DNA from: Paenibacillaceae bacterium
GTDB taxonomy: Bacteria > Bacillota > Bacilli > Paenibacillales > NBRC-103111
Assembly (NCBI GenBank): GCA_029256185.1
Contig: JAQSYI010000032.1
Location: 1 to 64,000, forward strand
Length of the DNA stretch: 64,000 nucleotides
Direction of reading: 5' to 3'
Shown: positions 23,207-32,678 of the stretch, piece after piece
Numbering within the stretch: the stretch's first letter is position 1
How the letters are laid out: each line of letters starts with the position of its first letter
Notes under the pieces: model-generated
What the model was told of the DNA's origin: nothing
The model's input: only the letters and a program-made list of their open reading frames with translations
The model's database searches: none
Position numbers and translations under genes: made by a program

Positions 23207-25717
23207 ATGCTGGGACTCGTAAAGAAGATTTTTGGCGATGCGAACGAGAGAGAAATCAAGCGGATGATGAAGAATGTGGAGATCATCAATGCCCTTGAGC
23301 CGAAATATGAGGCCATGTCGGACGAGCAGCTGCGGGATCAAACCGGATTGCTCAGAGGCCGTCTCGAAAAAGGAGAGACGCTGGATGACGTGCTCACCGA
23401 TGCTTTCGCTGTTGTGCGTGAAGCCTCCAAGCGCGTGTTGAAAATGCGCCACTTTGATGTTCAGCTCATCGGGGGCATGGTGCTCCATAGCGGCCGGATT
23501 GCCGAGATGAAGACCGGTGAAGGGAAGACGCTGGTTGGTACGCTGCCGGTATACTTGAATGCTTTGACAGGCAAGGGCGTCCATCTGGTTACCGTCAACG
23601 ATTATCTGGCCACCGTAGGCCGGGATCTGATGGGGCAGATTTATAATTTTCTGGGAATGACCGTAGGTTTGAACCTGACACAGATGAGCCATGAGGATAA
23701 GCAGGAGGCGTATGCCTGCGATATCACGTACGGCACCAACAACGAGTTCGGGTTCGATTATTTGCGGGACAATATGGTGCTTTATAAGGAGCAAATGGTT
23801 CAGCGGCCCCTTTATTATGCCATTGTCGACGAAGTGGACTCCATTCTGGTGGATGAGGCCAGAACGCCGCTGATCATTTCCGGACAAGCCGCCAAATCAA
23901 CCGAGTTGTATGTAACCGCCAACCGTTTTGTGAGCAAGCTGCGGGAGGAAGAAGACTATAATGTGGATGTGAAGCTGAAGTCGGTCACTCTGACTGAAAG
24001 CGGCGTATCCAAGGCAGAGAACTTCTTTGCCATTGAGAATCTGTTCGACCATGCCAATGTCACCATCAACCACCACGTGACCCAGGCGCTCAAGGCCAAT
24101 GCCATCATGAAGCTGGACGTGGATTACGTCGTGCAGGAAGACGAGGTCATCATCGTAGATGAATTTACGGGCCGTCTGATGGTGGGACGCCGTTACAGCG
24201 ATGGGCTGCATCAGGCGATAGAAGCGAAGGAAGGCATCAAGATTCAGAACGAGAGCATGACCCTGGCCACTATTACCTTCCAGAATTACTTCCGGATGTA
24301 CCGGAAGCTGGCGGGTATGACGGGTACCGCCAAGACCGAGGAAGAAGAATTCAAGAAGATCTACGGTCTTGAGGTTGTGGTCGTGCCTACGAACCGCCCC
24401 ATGATCCGCAATGACTTGCCGGATGTCGTCTACAAGTCGGAGGACAGCAAGTTCCGTGCGGTTGTTGAAGAAATTGTAAGGCGGCATCAGAATAACCAGC
24501 CGGTGCTGGTAGGCACCGTGTCTATAGAGAACTCCGAGAAGCTGTCGGGCATGCTGAAGAAGAAGGGCGTTGCCCATCAGGTGCTAAACGCCAAGTATCA
24601 CCGGGAGGAAGCGGAGATTGTGGCCAAGGCGGGCCAGCCTGGCACGGTAACCATCTCCACCAACATGGCTGGCCGGGGTACGGATATTTTGCTCGGGCCG
24701 GGTGTCCCTGACCAAGGGGGATTGCATATTATAGGTACCGAACGGCATGAGAGCCGCCGGATCGACAACCAATTGCGGGGCCGGGCCGGCCGTCAGGGAG
24801 ATCCGGGTTCGTCCCAGTTCTACCTGTCCATGGAGGATGAGCTGATGCGCCGCTTTGGCTCTGAGAACATCATGGGGATGATGGACCGTCTGGGCTTCGA
24901 AGAAGATATGCCGATTGAAAGCAAGCTGATCACCAAGGCTGTGGAGTCCGCTCAGAAACGGGTGGAAGGCAATAACTTCGATGCCCGCCGCAACGTCCTT
25001 CAGTATGACGATGTGATGAACCAGCAGCGGGGGATTATTTACAAGCAGCGCAAGGAAATCCTTGAAGCGGAAAATCTGCGCGATGTGGTCATCGGTATGA
25101 TCCACGAGTCCATTGAGCGGGTGGTCAATGCGCACTGCGGCGATGATGTGATTCCCGAAGAGTGGGATTTGGAAGCCATTGTGGAATACGCGAGCCGCAC
25201 CTTCCTCCACGAGGGCGTGCTGACCCGGGATTCCATCTGGGGCAAGGAGAAGGAAGAAGTTATTGAGCACCTGAAGAGCATGGTTGACACCTTGTATACC
25301 GCCCGTGAGGAACAGTTGGGCGACCTGATGCGGGAATTCGAGAAGGTCGTCGTGCTCCGCGCGGTAGATTCCAAGTGGATGGATCATATCGATGCCATGG
25401 ACCAATTGCGCCAGGGTATCCACCTTCGGGCATATGGCGGAACGGATCCGCTGCGTGAATACCAATTTGAGGGCTTCACCATGTTCCAGGAGATGATCAG
25501 CGCCATCCAGGAGGAAGTCTCCACTTACATCATGAAAGCCCACGTAGAGGCGAATATCGAGCGCCAGGCTGTAGCCGAGGGCCAGGCCGTAGATCCAAGC
25601 TCAAGCGGGGAGCCTGCAGCCAAGCAGCCTGTGAAGCGTGAGGAGAAGGTAGGCCGCAATGAGCTTTGCCCATGCGGCAGCGGCAAGAAATACAAGAACT
25701 GCCACGGAGCCAGCTAA
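23207..25717 (+). CDS. secA: SecA preprotein translocase ATPase
   Basis: 836 aa, full length. The nucleotide-binding domain 1 carries [20 protein letters not shown] (Walker A) and [20 protein letters not shown] (Walker B). The preprotein cross-linking domain and NBD2 contain [35 protein letters not shown] and [20 protein letters not shown]. The C-terminal zinc-binding SEC-C motif is [14 protein letters not shown]. SecA drives post-translational export through SecYEG. Ribosome binding site AAAGGGG precedes ATG 23207. Confidence 0.98.
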   Translation: MLGLVKKIFGDANEREIKRMMKNVEIINALEPKYEAMSDEQLRDQTGLLRGRLEKGETLDDVLTDAFAVVREASKRVLKMRHFDVQLIGGMVLHSGRIAEMKTGEGKTLVGTLPVYLNALTGKGVHLVTVNDYLATVGRDLMGQIYNFLGMTVGLNLTQMSHEDKQEAYACDITYGTNNEFGFDYLRDNMVLYKEQMVQRPLYYAIVDEVDSILVDEARTPLIISGQAAKSTELYVTANRFVSKLREEEDYNVDVKLKSVTLTESGVSKAENFFAIENLFDHANVTINHHVTQALKANAIMKLDVDYVVQEDEVIIVDEFTGRLMVGRRYSDGLHQAIEAKEGIKIQNESMTLATITFQNYFRMYRKLAGMTGTAKTEEEEFKKIYGLEVVVVPTNRPMIRNDLPDVVYKSEDSKFRAVVEEIVRRHQNNQPVLVGTVSIENSEKLSGMLKKKGVAHQVLNAKYHREEAEIVAKAGQPGTVTISTNMAGRGTDILLGPGVPDQGGLHIIGTERHESRRIDNQLRGRAGRQGDPGSSQFYLSMEDELMRRFGSENIMGMMDRLGFEEDMPIESKLITKAVESAQKRVEGNNFDARRNVLQYDDVMNQQRGIIYKQRKEILEAENLRDVVIGMIHESIERVVNAHCGDDVIPEEWDLEAIVEYASRTFLHEGVLTRDSIWGKEKEEVIEHLKSMVDTLYTAREEQLGDLMREFEKVVVLRAVDSKWMDHIDAMDQLRQGIHLRAYGGTDPLREYQFEGFTMFQEMISAIQEEVSTYIMKAHVEANIERQAVAEGQAVDPSSSGEPAAKQPVKREEKVGRNELCPCGSGKKYKNCHGAS

Positions 25718-25727
25718 GAGTCTAGGG

Positions 25728-25822
25728 CGAAATAAAGTACCGCTAATTTGCCTCCAAAACTCCCGAGAACGTGGAGATTTTGTCAAAAAAAGCGGATACT
25801 AATTTCCTCGCAGCTCCTGAGG
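25728..25822 (+). repeat. Repeat copy A between secA and prfB, with an internal 56-bp insertion
   Basis: CGAAATAAAGTACCG (25728-25742), CTAATTT (25743-25749) and CCTCGCAGCTCCTGAGG (25806-25822) match, in inverted orientation, copy B at 27160-27194 on the other side of prfB. In copy A, 56 bp (25750-25805) are inserted and end in a second CTAATTT, giving direct repeats around the extra DNA. The insert contains a hairpin built from CAAAACTCC and GGAGATTTTG. Confidence 0.6.
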
Positions 25823-25956
25823 CATAAGCCCATAACGGCGAGGCAGCATAGGGGACCGGCTGTTGCTCCATGTTCCTTCAGGGAGAAGCAGCCGATCCTT
25901 CTTTGTACAGACGGGCAATATCATAAGACTACAACCAACGGACGAGGTGTGAGGAT

Positions 25957-27082
25957 ATGCTGGAACCAGAAGTAAAGCAAGACCTCCGGGAAATTGCGGA
26001 GCGACTCAATAATCTTAGGGGGTCTCTTTGACTTAGACCTGAAGCAAGAGCAGATTGCGGATTATGAGGAGAAGATGACCGCCGCCGATTTTTGGGAGGA
26101 TAACGAACGGGCCCAGAAAATCATAGGCGAACTGAACGCCATCAAGCAGGTGGTCGAAGAGTTCGGTGCCATGAACAGCCAGTATGAGGATCTGGAGCTG
26201 ACCCGGGAGTTGGCAGAAGACGAGGACGACGACGCTATGGCCGCGGAACTGACCTCAGGGGTAGCCGCTCTCTTAAAGCAATTGGAGGACTATGAGCTGC
26301 AGCTGCTGCTCAATCAGCCATACGACAGACTCAATGCGTTCTTGGAGCTTCATCCCGGCGCAGGCGGCACGGAATCCCAGGATTGGGCCGATATGCTGCT
26401 GCGCATGTACCGCCGCTGGGCGGAGAAGCGGGACTTCAAGGTGGAGGTTGTGGATTACCTTCCCGGCGATGAAGCGGGTGTCAAGAGTGTGACCCTGCTG
26501 ATCAAGGGCCATAACGCCTACGGATATATCAAAGCGGAGAAGGGCGTCCACCGGCTGGTGCGGATCTCCCCATTCGACGCTTCCGGCCGCCGTCATACCT
26601 CCTTCGTATCCTGTGATGTTATGCCGGAGATTGATGATACCATCGAGATCGATATTCGCTCCGAGGATCTGCAGGTGGATACCTATCGTTCCAGCGGCGC
26701 CGGCGGACAGCATGTGAACAAGACAGAGTCTGCGATCCGGATTACCCATGTGCCCTCAGGAATTGTGGTGGCGTGCCAGACTCAGCGCTCCCAGATTCAG
26801 AACAGGGAGAGGGCCATGACCATGCTCCGCTCCAAGCTCTACGAGCGCAAAATAGAGGAGCAGAAGAAGGAACTGGCCGAGATCCGCGGCGAGCAGATGG
26901 ATATTGCCTGGGGCAGCCAGATCCGCTCCTACGTGTTTCATCCCTACAGCATGGTCAAGGACCACCGGACTGGCGCAGAAACCGGCAACATCGGTGCGGT
27001 GATGGACGGAGAAATCGACTTCCTGATCGACGCCTACTTGCGGGGACAGATCAATCCGAAGAACGACGCCGATAATTTCTAA
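25957..27082 (+). CDS. prfB: Peptide chain release factor 2, with programmed +1 frameshift
   Basis: Encoded as 25957-26028 joined to 26030-27082, 374 aa in total. The first 24 codons end at CTT followed by an in-frame TGA (26029-26031). The site reads AGGGGGTCTCTTTGAC: a Shine-Dalgarno-like AGGGGG just upstream of CTT-TGA-C, the classical RF2 autoregulatory slippery site. Low RF2 makes the ribosome pause at TGA and shift +1 into GAC. Downstream are the GGQ-containing loop [20 protein letters not shown] and the PCRF domain. RF2 recognises UGA and UAA. This is a regulatory frameshift and not an error. Confidence 0.97.
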
Positions 27083-27093
27083 CGGGCAGAAGC

Positions 27094-27154
27094 ATCCTAC
27101 ATGTTGGTCTCCAAACCCGGTTCCTCAGGGAAAGAGGCGGTGTAGGATTTTTTT
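27094..27154 (+). terminator. Terminator of prfB
   Basis: Stem ATCCTACA (27094-27101) with TGTAGGAT (27141-27148), a long loop of 39 nt that can fold further, then seven T. Confidence 0.65.
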
Positions 27155-27159
27155 GCTTA

Positions 27160-27194
27160 GGAGCTGCGAGGGGATCAACCGGTGCTTTATTTCG
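27160..27194 (-). repeat. Repeat copy B, inverted relative to copy A
   Basis: Read on the minus strand: CGAAATAAAG, CACCG, then CCTCGCAGCTCC, the same blocks as at 25728-25817 but without the 56-bp insertion. Copies A and B thus flank prfB as a 1.4-kb inverted pair. Confidence 0.6.
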
Positions 27195-27247
27195 ACGCAG
27201 TCGCTTAGGCTAGGTTTCAAGCGGGGATTACAGGAGGCTTACGGAAG

Positions 27248-28159
27248 ATGACGGCATCAACAGCTGATAAGGGAAAGAGCACTCATGACACAAGGCAGCC
27301 TGCTTTTCGGATAAAAAAAGGAACTGCGCTGCATTACATCTTCGAATATGGATTGCTGCTGCTGGGCTCGCTTATCATTGCGCTCAGCTTCAACTGGTTT
27401 CTGAAGCCGAACCAGGTGGCATCCGGGGGCGTAACCGGCATATCGGTACTGACGCTTCATCTCTGGGGCATCCAGCCCGCACTGATGCAATGGGCGTTGA
27501 ACATCCCCTTGTTCTTGCTGGGAATTCTGTTCCTCGGCCGGCAATTCGGACTGAAGACTGCGGTGGGCTCGTTTGTGCTGCCGCTATTTGTTTTGCTCAC
27601 CCAACACGGGGAGCCCCTGACGGACAACCTGCTGTTGGCGACGATTTATGGCGGAATCGGGCTCGGCGTGGGTCTTGGCATTGTGTTTCGCGGACGAGGG
27701 TCAACAGGCGGTCTGGATCTGGCGGCACAACTGCTGCACAAGTTTACCGGCATCAGCTTGGGAATTGCCGTTGCCATGCTGGACGGCCTGGTGATCGTTG
27801 CCGCGGGCTTCATATTTGATGCGGAGAAAGCCTTGTTCGCGCTGATCGGTTTGTATGTGACCAGCAAAACCATCGACATCGTTCAAGTGGGCTTCAATTA
27901 TGCCAAAGTGGCGTACATTATCTCGGAGAGAGTGGATGACATTGCCGAAGTGGTGCTCCATGACCTGGACCGGGGCTTGACCAGATTGAACGGAGCGGGG
28001 GGCTATACGGGAACCGAGCGGACGGTGCTGATGGTTGTGGTCAGCCAGAACGAAGTAAGCCGCCTGAAGGAGCTGGTAAAAAGCGTTGACCCTGCCGCTT
28101 TCATTATTATAAGCGAGGCCCGGGAAGTGCTTGGCAAGGGCTTCAAGCTGGAGACTTAA
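27248..28159 (+). CDS. YitT family membrane protein (YvjA-like)
   Basis: 303 aa. After a polar N-terminus, five or six hydrophobic segments lie between about residues 35 and 200, including ALSFNWFLKPNQVASGGVTG and RGRGSTGGLDLAAQLLHKFT, both family signatures. A cytoplasmic C-terminal DUF2179 domain (about 215-300) contains VAYIISERVDDIAEVVLHDL, RGLTRLNGAGGYTG and KSVDPAAFIIISEAREVLGK. B. subtilis yvjA, of this family, lies near prfB, so synteny agrees. Its substrate is unknown. AGGAGG at 27231 precedes it by 11 nt. Confidence 0.88.
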   Translation: MTASTADKGKSTHDTRQPAFRIKKGTALHYIFEYGLLLLGSLIIALSFNWFLKPNQVASGGVTGISVLTLHLWGIQPALMQWALNIPLFLLGILFLGRQFGLKTAVGSFVLPLFVLLTQHGEPLTDNLLLATIYGGIGLGVGLGIVFRGRGSTGGLDLAAQLLHKFTGISLGIAVAMLDGLVIVAAGFIFDAEKALFALIGLYVTSKTIDIVQVGFNYAKVAYIISERVDDIAEVVLHDLDRGLTRLNGAGGYTGTERTVLMVVVSQNEVSRLKELVKSVDPAAFIIISEAREVLGKGFKLET

Positions 28160-28176
28160 CGGCATGCAAATTTTCA

Positions 28177-28208
28177 TTGAATTATTATACTTCCGAACGT
28201 ATAATAAT
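28177..28208 (+). promoter_or_regulatory. Sigma-A promoter and palindromic operator of the arginine operon
   Basis: TTGAAT (28177-28182), 17-nt spacer, TATAAT (28200-28205). A perfect palindrome ATTATTATAC-N8-GTATAATAAT (28181-28190, 28199-28208) spans the promoter. TGAATTATTATACT (28178-28191) also resembles an ARG box (TGAAT-N4-ATTCA) with two mismatches in the second half. Together they suggest repression by ArgR/AhrC with arginine. Confidence 0.72.
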
Positions 28209-28246
28209 ACATATCTTTTGAACGGACGGAAAGGAAGGTAAATCAC

Positions 28247-29299
28247 ATGGCTGCAAAAACCTGCCGTGTCGCCATTGTCGGTTCAACCGGCTACGGCGGC
28301 GTGGAGCTGATCCGGCTGCTGCTTCAGCATCCCTATGCCACCATCACATCGGTTGTCTCCTCATCAAGCTCCGGTGTGCCTATCGCTGACGGCTATCCCC
28401 ATCTTCATCAGATCGTAACGGACAATCTGGACGCTATTGATGTGGCCTTGATGAAGGAGAAGGCCGATGTGGTATTCACCGCCACCCCGTCGGGGGTAAG
28501 CGCCAAGCTTGCTCCTGAGCTCCTGGCAGCTGGGCTTAAGGTGATCGATCTATCCGGTGATTTCCGGCTGAAGTCCGGTGAATCCTACACCCGGTGGTAC
28601 AAGCATGAGCCGGCTCCTGCGTCATATCTGGAGCAGGCGGTTTACGGGCTGGCCGAAGTCAACGGTGCGGATGTGGTCGGTGCTTCTTTTATCTCCAATC
28701 CGGGCTGTTACTCCACTGCAACCTTGCTGGGATTAATTCCTGCCGTGCAAGCAGGCTTGATTGATCCGGCGACCATTATCATCGACGCCAAGTCCGGAGT
28801 ATCCGGTGCGGGTCGGGGCTTGGGACTGTCCGTGCATTATTCGGAGATCAACGAGAATCTGGTGCCCTACAAGCTGAACAAGCACCAGCATATTCCCGAG
28901 ATCGAGCAGGTATTGGGCCAGGTAGCGGGCAGGGAAGTGACGGTTACCTTCTCGACTCATTTGACTCCCATGACCAGAGGCATTCTCAGCACCATCTATG
29001 CTACGGTGAATGGTTCTTATAAGGAAGAGGATTTCATTGGACTGTACCGGCAGTATTACGAAGGCCGGCAGTTTGTCCGCATCCGTGATAAGGGCAAGTA
29101 CCCGGGCACCAAGGAAGTCTGGGGCTCCAATTACTGCGATATCGGCTTTTCCGTAGACGAGCGCACCGGCCGGGTGTTGATCCTGTCGGTTATCGATAAT
29201 TTGATGAAGGGTGCTGCCGGTCAGGCGGTGCAGAATTTGAACTTGATGATGGGCTGGGAGGAAGGCGCCGGACTGGCGTTTACACCGGTTTATCCATAA
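28247..29299 (+). CDS. argC: N-acetyl-gamma-glutamyl-phosphate reductase
   Basis: 350 aa. It reduces N-acetylglutamyl phosphate to the semialdehyde with NADPH. The N-terminal Rossmann motif IVGSTGYGGVELIRLL and the active-site Cys in SNPGCYSTATLLGLIP (about 148-163) are present, as well as HRHxPEI-like HQHIPEIEQ. First gene of argC-J-B-D-F-G-H; preceded by AAGGAAGG. Length is typical (345 aa). Confidence 0.97.
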   Translation: MAAKTCRVAIVGSTGYGGVELIRLLLQHPYATITSVVSSSSSGVPIADGYPHLHQIVTDNLDAIDVALMKEKADVVFTATPSGVSAKLAPELLAAGLKVIDLSGDFRLKSGESYTRWYKHEPAPASYLEQAVYGLAEVNGADVVGASFISNPGCYSTATLLGLIPAVQAGLIDPATIIIDAKSGVSGAGRGLGLSVHYSEINENLVPYKLNKHQHIPEIEQVLGQVAGREVTVTFSTHLTPMTRGILSTIYATVNGSYKEEDFIGLYRQYYEGRQFVRIRDKGKYPGTKEVWGSNYCDIGFSVDERTGRVLILSVIDNLMKGAAGQAVQNLNLMMGWEEGAGLAFTPVYP

Positions 29300-29325
29300 T
29301 AGAGCGTGCTGGGGAGGATCTGGGG

Positions 29326-30546
29326 ATGACGGAGCTGTTCGCCGTTGTGGAAGGCGGAGGAATTACCACACCGCAGGGATTTGAGGCTGCGGGCTTGCAT
29401 TGCGGCTTGAAGAAGACGGACCGCAACGACCTGGGGGCAATCGTATGCCGGGTGCCGGCTGCTGCTGCCGGAGTATATACGACTAATCAATTCCAGGCCG
29501 CTCCTCTTCAGGTGACTCGGGAGAGCATCGGCAGTGACGGCAGGCTGCAGGTGATGCTGGTCAACAGCGGCAACGCCAATGCTTGCACCGGCAAGCAGGG
29601 TGAAGCGGATGCATATGAGATGCGCGCGTTGGCGGCGCAGGCGTTTGGCGTGGCCGAGTCTGACGTAGGCGTTACCTCAACGGGAGTCATCGGTGAGCCG
29701 CTGCCCATGGAGAAGGTGCGCAAGGGCGTAGCCGGATTGCCCCAGACGCTGAAGGCAGACAGCAGTGAAGCTTTCTGCCAGGCGATCATGACCACGGATC
29801 TGGTGCAGAAATTAATCTGCGTCAAGGTGCAGGTAGGCGGCCAGACCGTTCACATTGCAGGCGCGGCCAAGGGCTCGGGCATGATTCATCCCAATATGGC
29901 GACGATGCTGGGATTTATTACAACAGACGGACAGATTTCTAGCGGTGAGCTTGCCAAGCTGCTCAGCGGCGTGACCGATACCACCTTCAATATGATCACC
30001 GTAGACGGAGATACCAGCACCAATGACATGGTAGTGGCCATGGCCAGCGGTCTGGCCGGGGGCGGAGAGTTGAACGACTCACATCCCGATTATGAATCGT
30101 TTGCAGCCGGTTTTCGCTATGTGGGTGAATATTTGGCCAAGGCCATTGCCAAGGATGGAGAAGGCGCCACCAAGCTCATTGAAGTGAACGTGGCGGGAGC
30201 GGAATCCACTGAGGCAGCGCGGGCCATTGCCAAGACGGTAATCGGATCATCGCTGGTGAAATCCGCCTGCTTCGGTGCAGATGCCAATTGGGGCCGGATT
30301 ATTGCAGCGGTAGGCCGGGCGGGCTTTCCCGTGAATACGGAGACAGTGGATATCCGGCTCGGGGATATTGTGACGCTGGAGCAATCCCGGCCTGTCCGCT
30401 TCGATGAAGGGAAGGCACTGGAGTATTTGCGGGGGGATTTGGTGCAGATCTTCGTTCATCTTCATATGGCTGACGCCACGGCAACGGCCTGGGGCTGCGA
30501 TCTGACCTATGATTATGTGCGGATTAACGCCGCTTACCGGACATAA
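29326..30546 (+). CDS. argJ: Bifunctional ornithine acetyltransferase / N-acetylglutamate synthase
   Basis: 406 aa. ArgJ recycles the acetyl group from N-acetylornithine to glutamate. The self-cleavage site lies in GSGMIHPNMATMLGFITTDG (about 184-203), between Ala and the nucleophilic Thr of MATML, producing alpha and beta chains. The C-terminal GCDLTYDYVRINAAYRT is the family ending. Its presence means the cyclic acetyl pathway, so no separate ArgE is required. GGGGAGGAT precedes the ATG. Confidence 0.97.
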   Translation: MTELFAVVEGGGITTPQGFEAAGLHCGLKKTDRNDLGAIVCRVPAAAAGVYTTNQFQAAPLQVTRESIGSDGRLQVMLVNSGNANACTGKQGEADAYEMRALAAQAFGVAESDVGVTSTGVIGEPLPMEKVRKGVAGLPQTLKADSSEAFCQAIMTTDLVQKLICVKVQVGGQTVHIAGAAKGSGMIHPNMATMLGFITTDGQISSGELAKLLSGVTDTTFNMITVDGDTSTNDMVVAMASGLAGGGELNDSHPDYESFAAGFRYVGEYLAKAIAKDGEGATKLIEVNVAGAESTEAARAIAKTVIGSSLVKSACFGADANWGRIIAAVGRAGFPVNTETVDIRLGDIVTLEQSRPVRFDEGKALEYLRGDLVQIFVHLHMADATATAWGCDLTYDYVRINAAYRT

Positions 30547-30564
30547 CGGATGGAGGGAATGTGG

Positions 30565-31374
30565 ATGGAAGACAAACAGCAAACGCCCTCCGCCTATGTG
30601 ATCAAGTGCGGCGGCAGTACATTGGCGGCATTGCCGGACAGCTTCTTCGCCGACATGAAGGAACTGGCGGAGGAAGGCTATTCCCCCGTTATCGTCCACG
30701 GCGGAGGGCCGGCGATTTCGGAAACCTTAGGGAAGCTCGGGATCGAAACAGAGTTTGTCGGAGGGCTGCGCAAAACCAATGAAGCGGTTCTCGACGTGGT
30801 GGAGATGGTGTTGGCGGGCAAGATCAACAAGGAGATTGTCCGCAAAATCCAACAATCCAAAGCGAAGGCCGTAGGCTTGTCCGGAGTGGACGGCCGGCTG
30901 ATTGAGGCGGTGCCGGTTGCCAATGCCCATGAGGTAGGACTGGTGGGAGATGTCACCCATGTGAATGCGGAGTTAATCTCGGGCATAGCGGCCCTTGGCT
31001 GCATCCCGGTGATTGCGCCTATCGGTCTTGGCGCAGACGGGAGCCAGCGGTACAACATCAACGCGGATACAGCGGCAGGCGCAGTCGCCTCCCAGCTGGG
31101 GGTGTCCCGGCTGGTGGTGGTCACGGATGTGCCGGGTATTCTGAAGGTGCAGCCCGATGGTTCGAAGCAAGTGCTGCCGGTAGTGACCGTGGCCGGGATC
31201 GAGAGCATGATTGCCGCAGGCGACATTTACGGCGGGATGATTCCCAAGGTGCGGGCGGCCATTGCCTGCATTCAGGGGCGGGTGCAGGAGGTTCTGATCG
31301 TGGACGGCTCTCTGCCTGGAGTGCTGGGCAAGGCGGTCAAGGAAGGCACAGTGGGGACGCGGATTGTACGGTAG
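30565..31374 (+). CDS. argB: Acetylglutamate kinase
   Basis: 269 aa from ATG 30565; GGAGGG at 30552-30557 is optimally spaced, and two ATGs closer to it (30550, 30559) are rejected. Amino-acid-kinase fold: YVIKCGGSTLA (phosphate Lys), VIVHGGGPAISETLGKLG, and the nucleotide site VVVTDVPGIL, ending GTVGTRIV. It phosphorylates N-acetylglutamate, the committed, often arginine-inhibited step. The short N-terminus lacks the extra helix found in hexameric arginine-sensitive forms, which is only a hint that regulation may be at transcription. Confidence 0.96.
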   Translation: MEDKQQTPSAYVIKCGGSTLAALPDSFFADMKELAEEGYSPVIVHGGGPAISETLGKLGIETEFVGGLRKTNEAVLDVVEMVLAGKINKEIVRKIQQSKAKAVGLSGVDGRLIEAVPVANAHEVGLVGDVTHVNAELISGIAALGCIPVIAPIGLGADGSQRYNINADTAAGAVASQLGVSRLVVVTDVPGILKVQPDGSKQVLPVVTVAGIESMIAAGDIYGGMIPKVRAAIACIQGRVQEVLIVDGSLPGVLGKAVKEGTVGTRIVR

Positions 31375-31460
31375 ATGGTTAATGAGCTTATGAGCAACGC
31401 ATGAATGACCGGGAAGTTAGCCAATAAGGCGCAGGTTAAGCCGGAAGGAGAGTGAGTGAC

Positions 31461-32657
31461 GTGAGCAATCAGGAAAGTGCTATTTTCCCCTCGTACGCCC
31501 GTTATCCCATTACCATGGTTAAAGGTGCGGGCAGCCGGCTGTGGGATAAGGAAGGCAAGGAATATCTGGATTTGATGAGCGGCCTGGCCGTGACCAATCT
31601 GGGGCATGCCCCCAAGCAGATTAAGGAGAAGCTGGCTGCCCAGATGGATGTGCTGTGGCACTGCAGCAATCTGTTCCACACGGAGAACCAGGAGAAGCTG
31701 GCCCGGATGCTGACTGCGAGCAGCTGCGCCGACGCGGTATTCTTCTGCAACAGCGGAGCGGAGGCCAACGAAGCGGCCATCAAGCTGGCCCGCCGTTACA
31801 ACAGCAAGGTGCTGGGCAAGGACCGCTATGAGATTATTACCTTCCACCAGTCCTTCCACGGGCGGACATTGGCCACCTTGACGGCAACCGGCCAGGATAA
31901 GGTCAAGGAGGGCTTCCATCCCCTGCCTGAAGGGTTCGTGTATGCGCCATTCAATGATGCGGCATCGCTTCACTCTTACGTGACGGACAAAACCTGCGCC
32001 ATCATGCTGGAGATGGTTCAGGCCGAAGGCGGAGTCATTGCCGCCGAGCAGTCCTTTGTCGATGAAGTGGCAAGGCTGTGCCGGGAGCATGATCTGCTCC
32101 TGATTGTCGATGAGATTCAGACGGGGATGGGGAGAACCGGCAAGCTGTTCGCTTATGAGCATTACGGGATTGAACCGGATATCTTCACACTGGCCAAGGG
32201 CATTGCAAGCGGCCTGCCCATGGGGGCCATGCTGGGCAAGGGGAAGCTCCGGGACGCTTTTTCGGCAGGAGCACATGCCTCCACCTTCGGCGGCACCCCC
32301 CTGGTGTCCGCGGCTGCTATCGCTACCCTTGAGGTCATTCAGGAGGAGAGACTGGCCGAGCGCGCGGCACAGATGGGTGAGTACACATTGGCCAAGCTGC
32401 GCGAAGGGACCAAGGGCAATCCGCTGGTGAAGGAAGTGCGGGGCCTGGGATTGCTGATCGGTATTCTGTGCGTGCAGCCCATGGGCCAGGCGATCAGCGA
32501 TATTCATGCGGCCGGGGTGCTGGTCGTGCCGGCGGGGCCTAACGTGGTCCGTCTGCTGCCCAATCTGCTGGTCACCCGTGAAGAGATTGATGAAGGAACA
32601 GCCGTTATTTGCGAGGTGCTGGCCAAACATGCGGCCAAGGCATCCGCTGCATATTGA
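31461..32657 (+). CDS. argD: Acetylornithine aminotransferase
   Basis: 398 aa from GTG 31461, 10 nt after GGAAGGAG; GTG 31452 touches that site. Class III PLP aminotransferase: NSGAEANEAAIKLARRY, the Asp/Gln pair in LLIVDEIQTGMGRTGKLFAY and the PLP-binding Lys in FTLAKGIASGLPMGAML (about 247). Converts N-acetylglutamate semialdehyde to N-acetylornithine. Sits 86 nt after argB without an obvious terminator. Confidence 0.96.
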   Translation: MSNQESAIFPSYARYPITMVKGAGSRLWDKEGKEYLDLMSGLAVTNLGHAPKQIKEKLAAQMDVLWHCSNLFHTENQEKLARMLTASSCADAVFFCNSGAEANEAAIKLARRYNSKVLGKDRYEIITFHQSFHGRTLATLTATGQDKVKEGFHPLPEGFVYAPFNDAASLHSYVTDKTCAIMLEMVQAEGGVIAAEQSFVDEVARLCREHDLLLIVDEIQTGMGRTGKLFAYEHYGIEPDIFTLAKGIASGLPMGAMLGKGKLRDAFSAGAHASTFGGTPLVSAAAIATLEVIQEERLAERAAQMGEYTLAKLREGTKGNPLVKEVRGLGLLIGILCVQPMGQAISDIHAAGVLVVPAGPNVVRLLPNLLVTREEIDEGTAVICEVLAKHAAKASAAY

Positions 32658-32678
32658 TATGAAAGGGGCATCCCGTTG

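Noticed and set aside
26029-26031. In-frame TGA in prfB as a sequencing error or pseudogene mark
   Set aside because: The surrounding AGGGGG and CTT-TGA-C are the conserved programmed frameshift of RF2.
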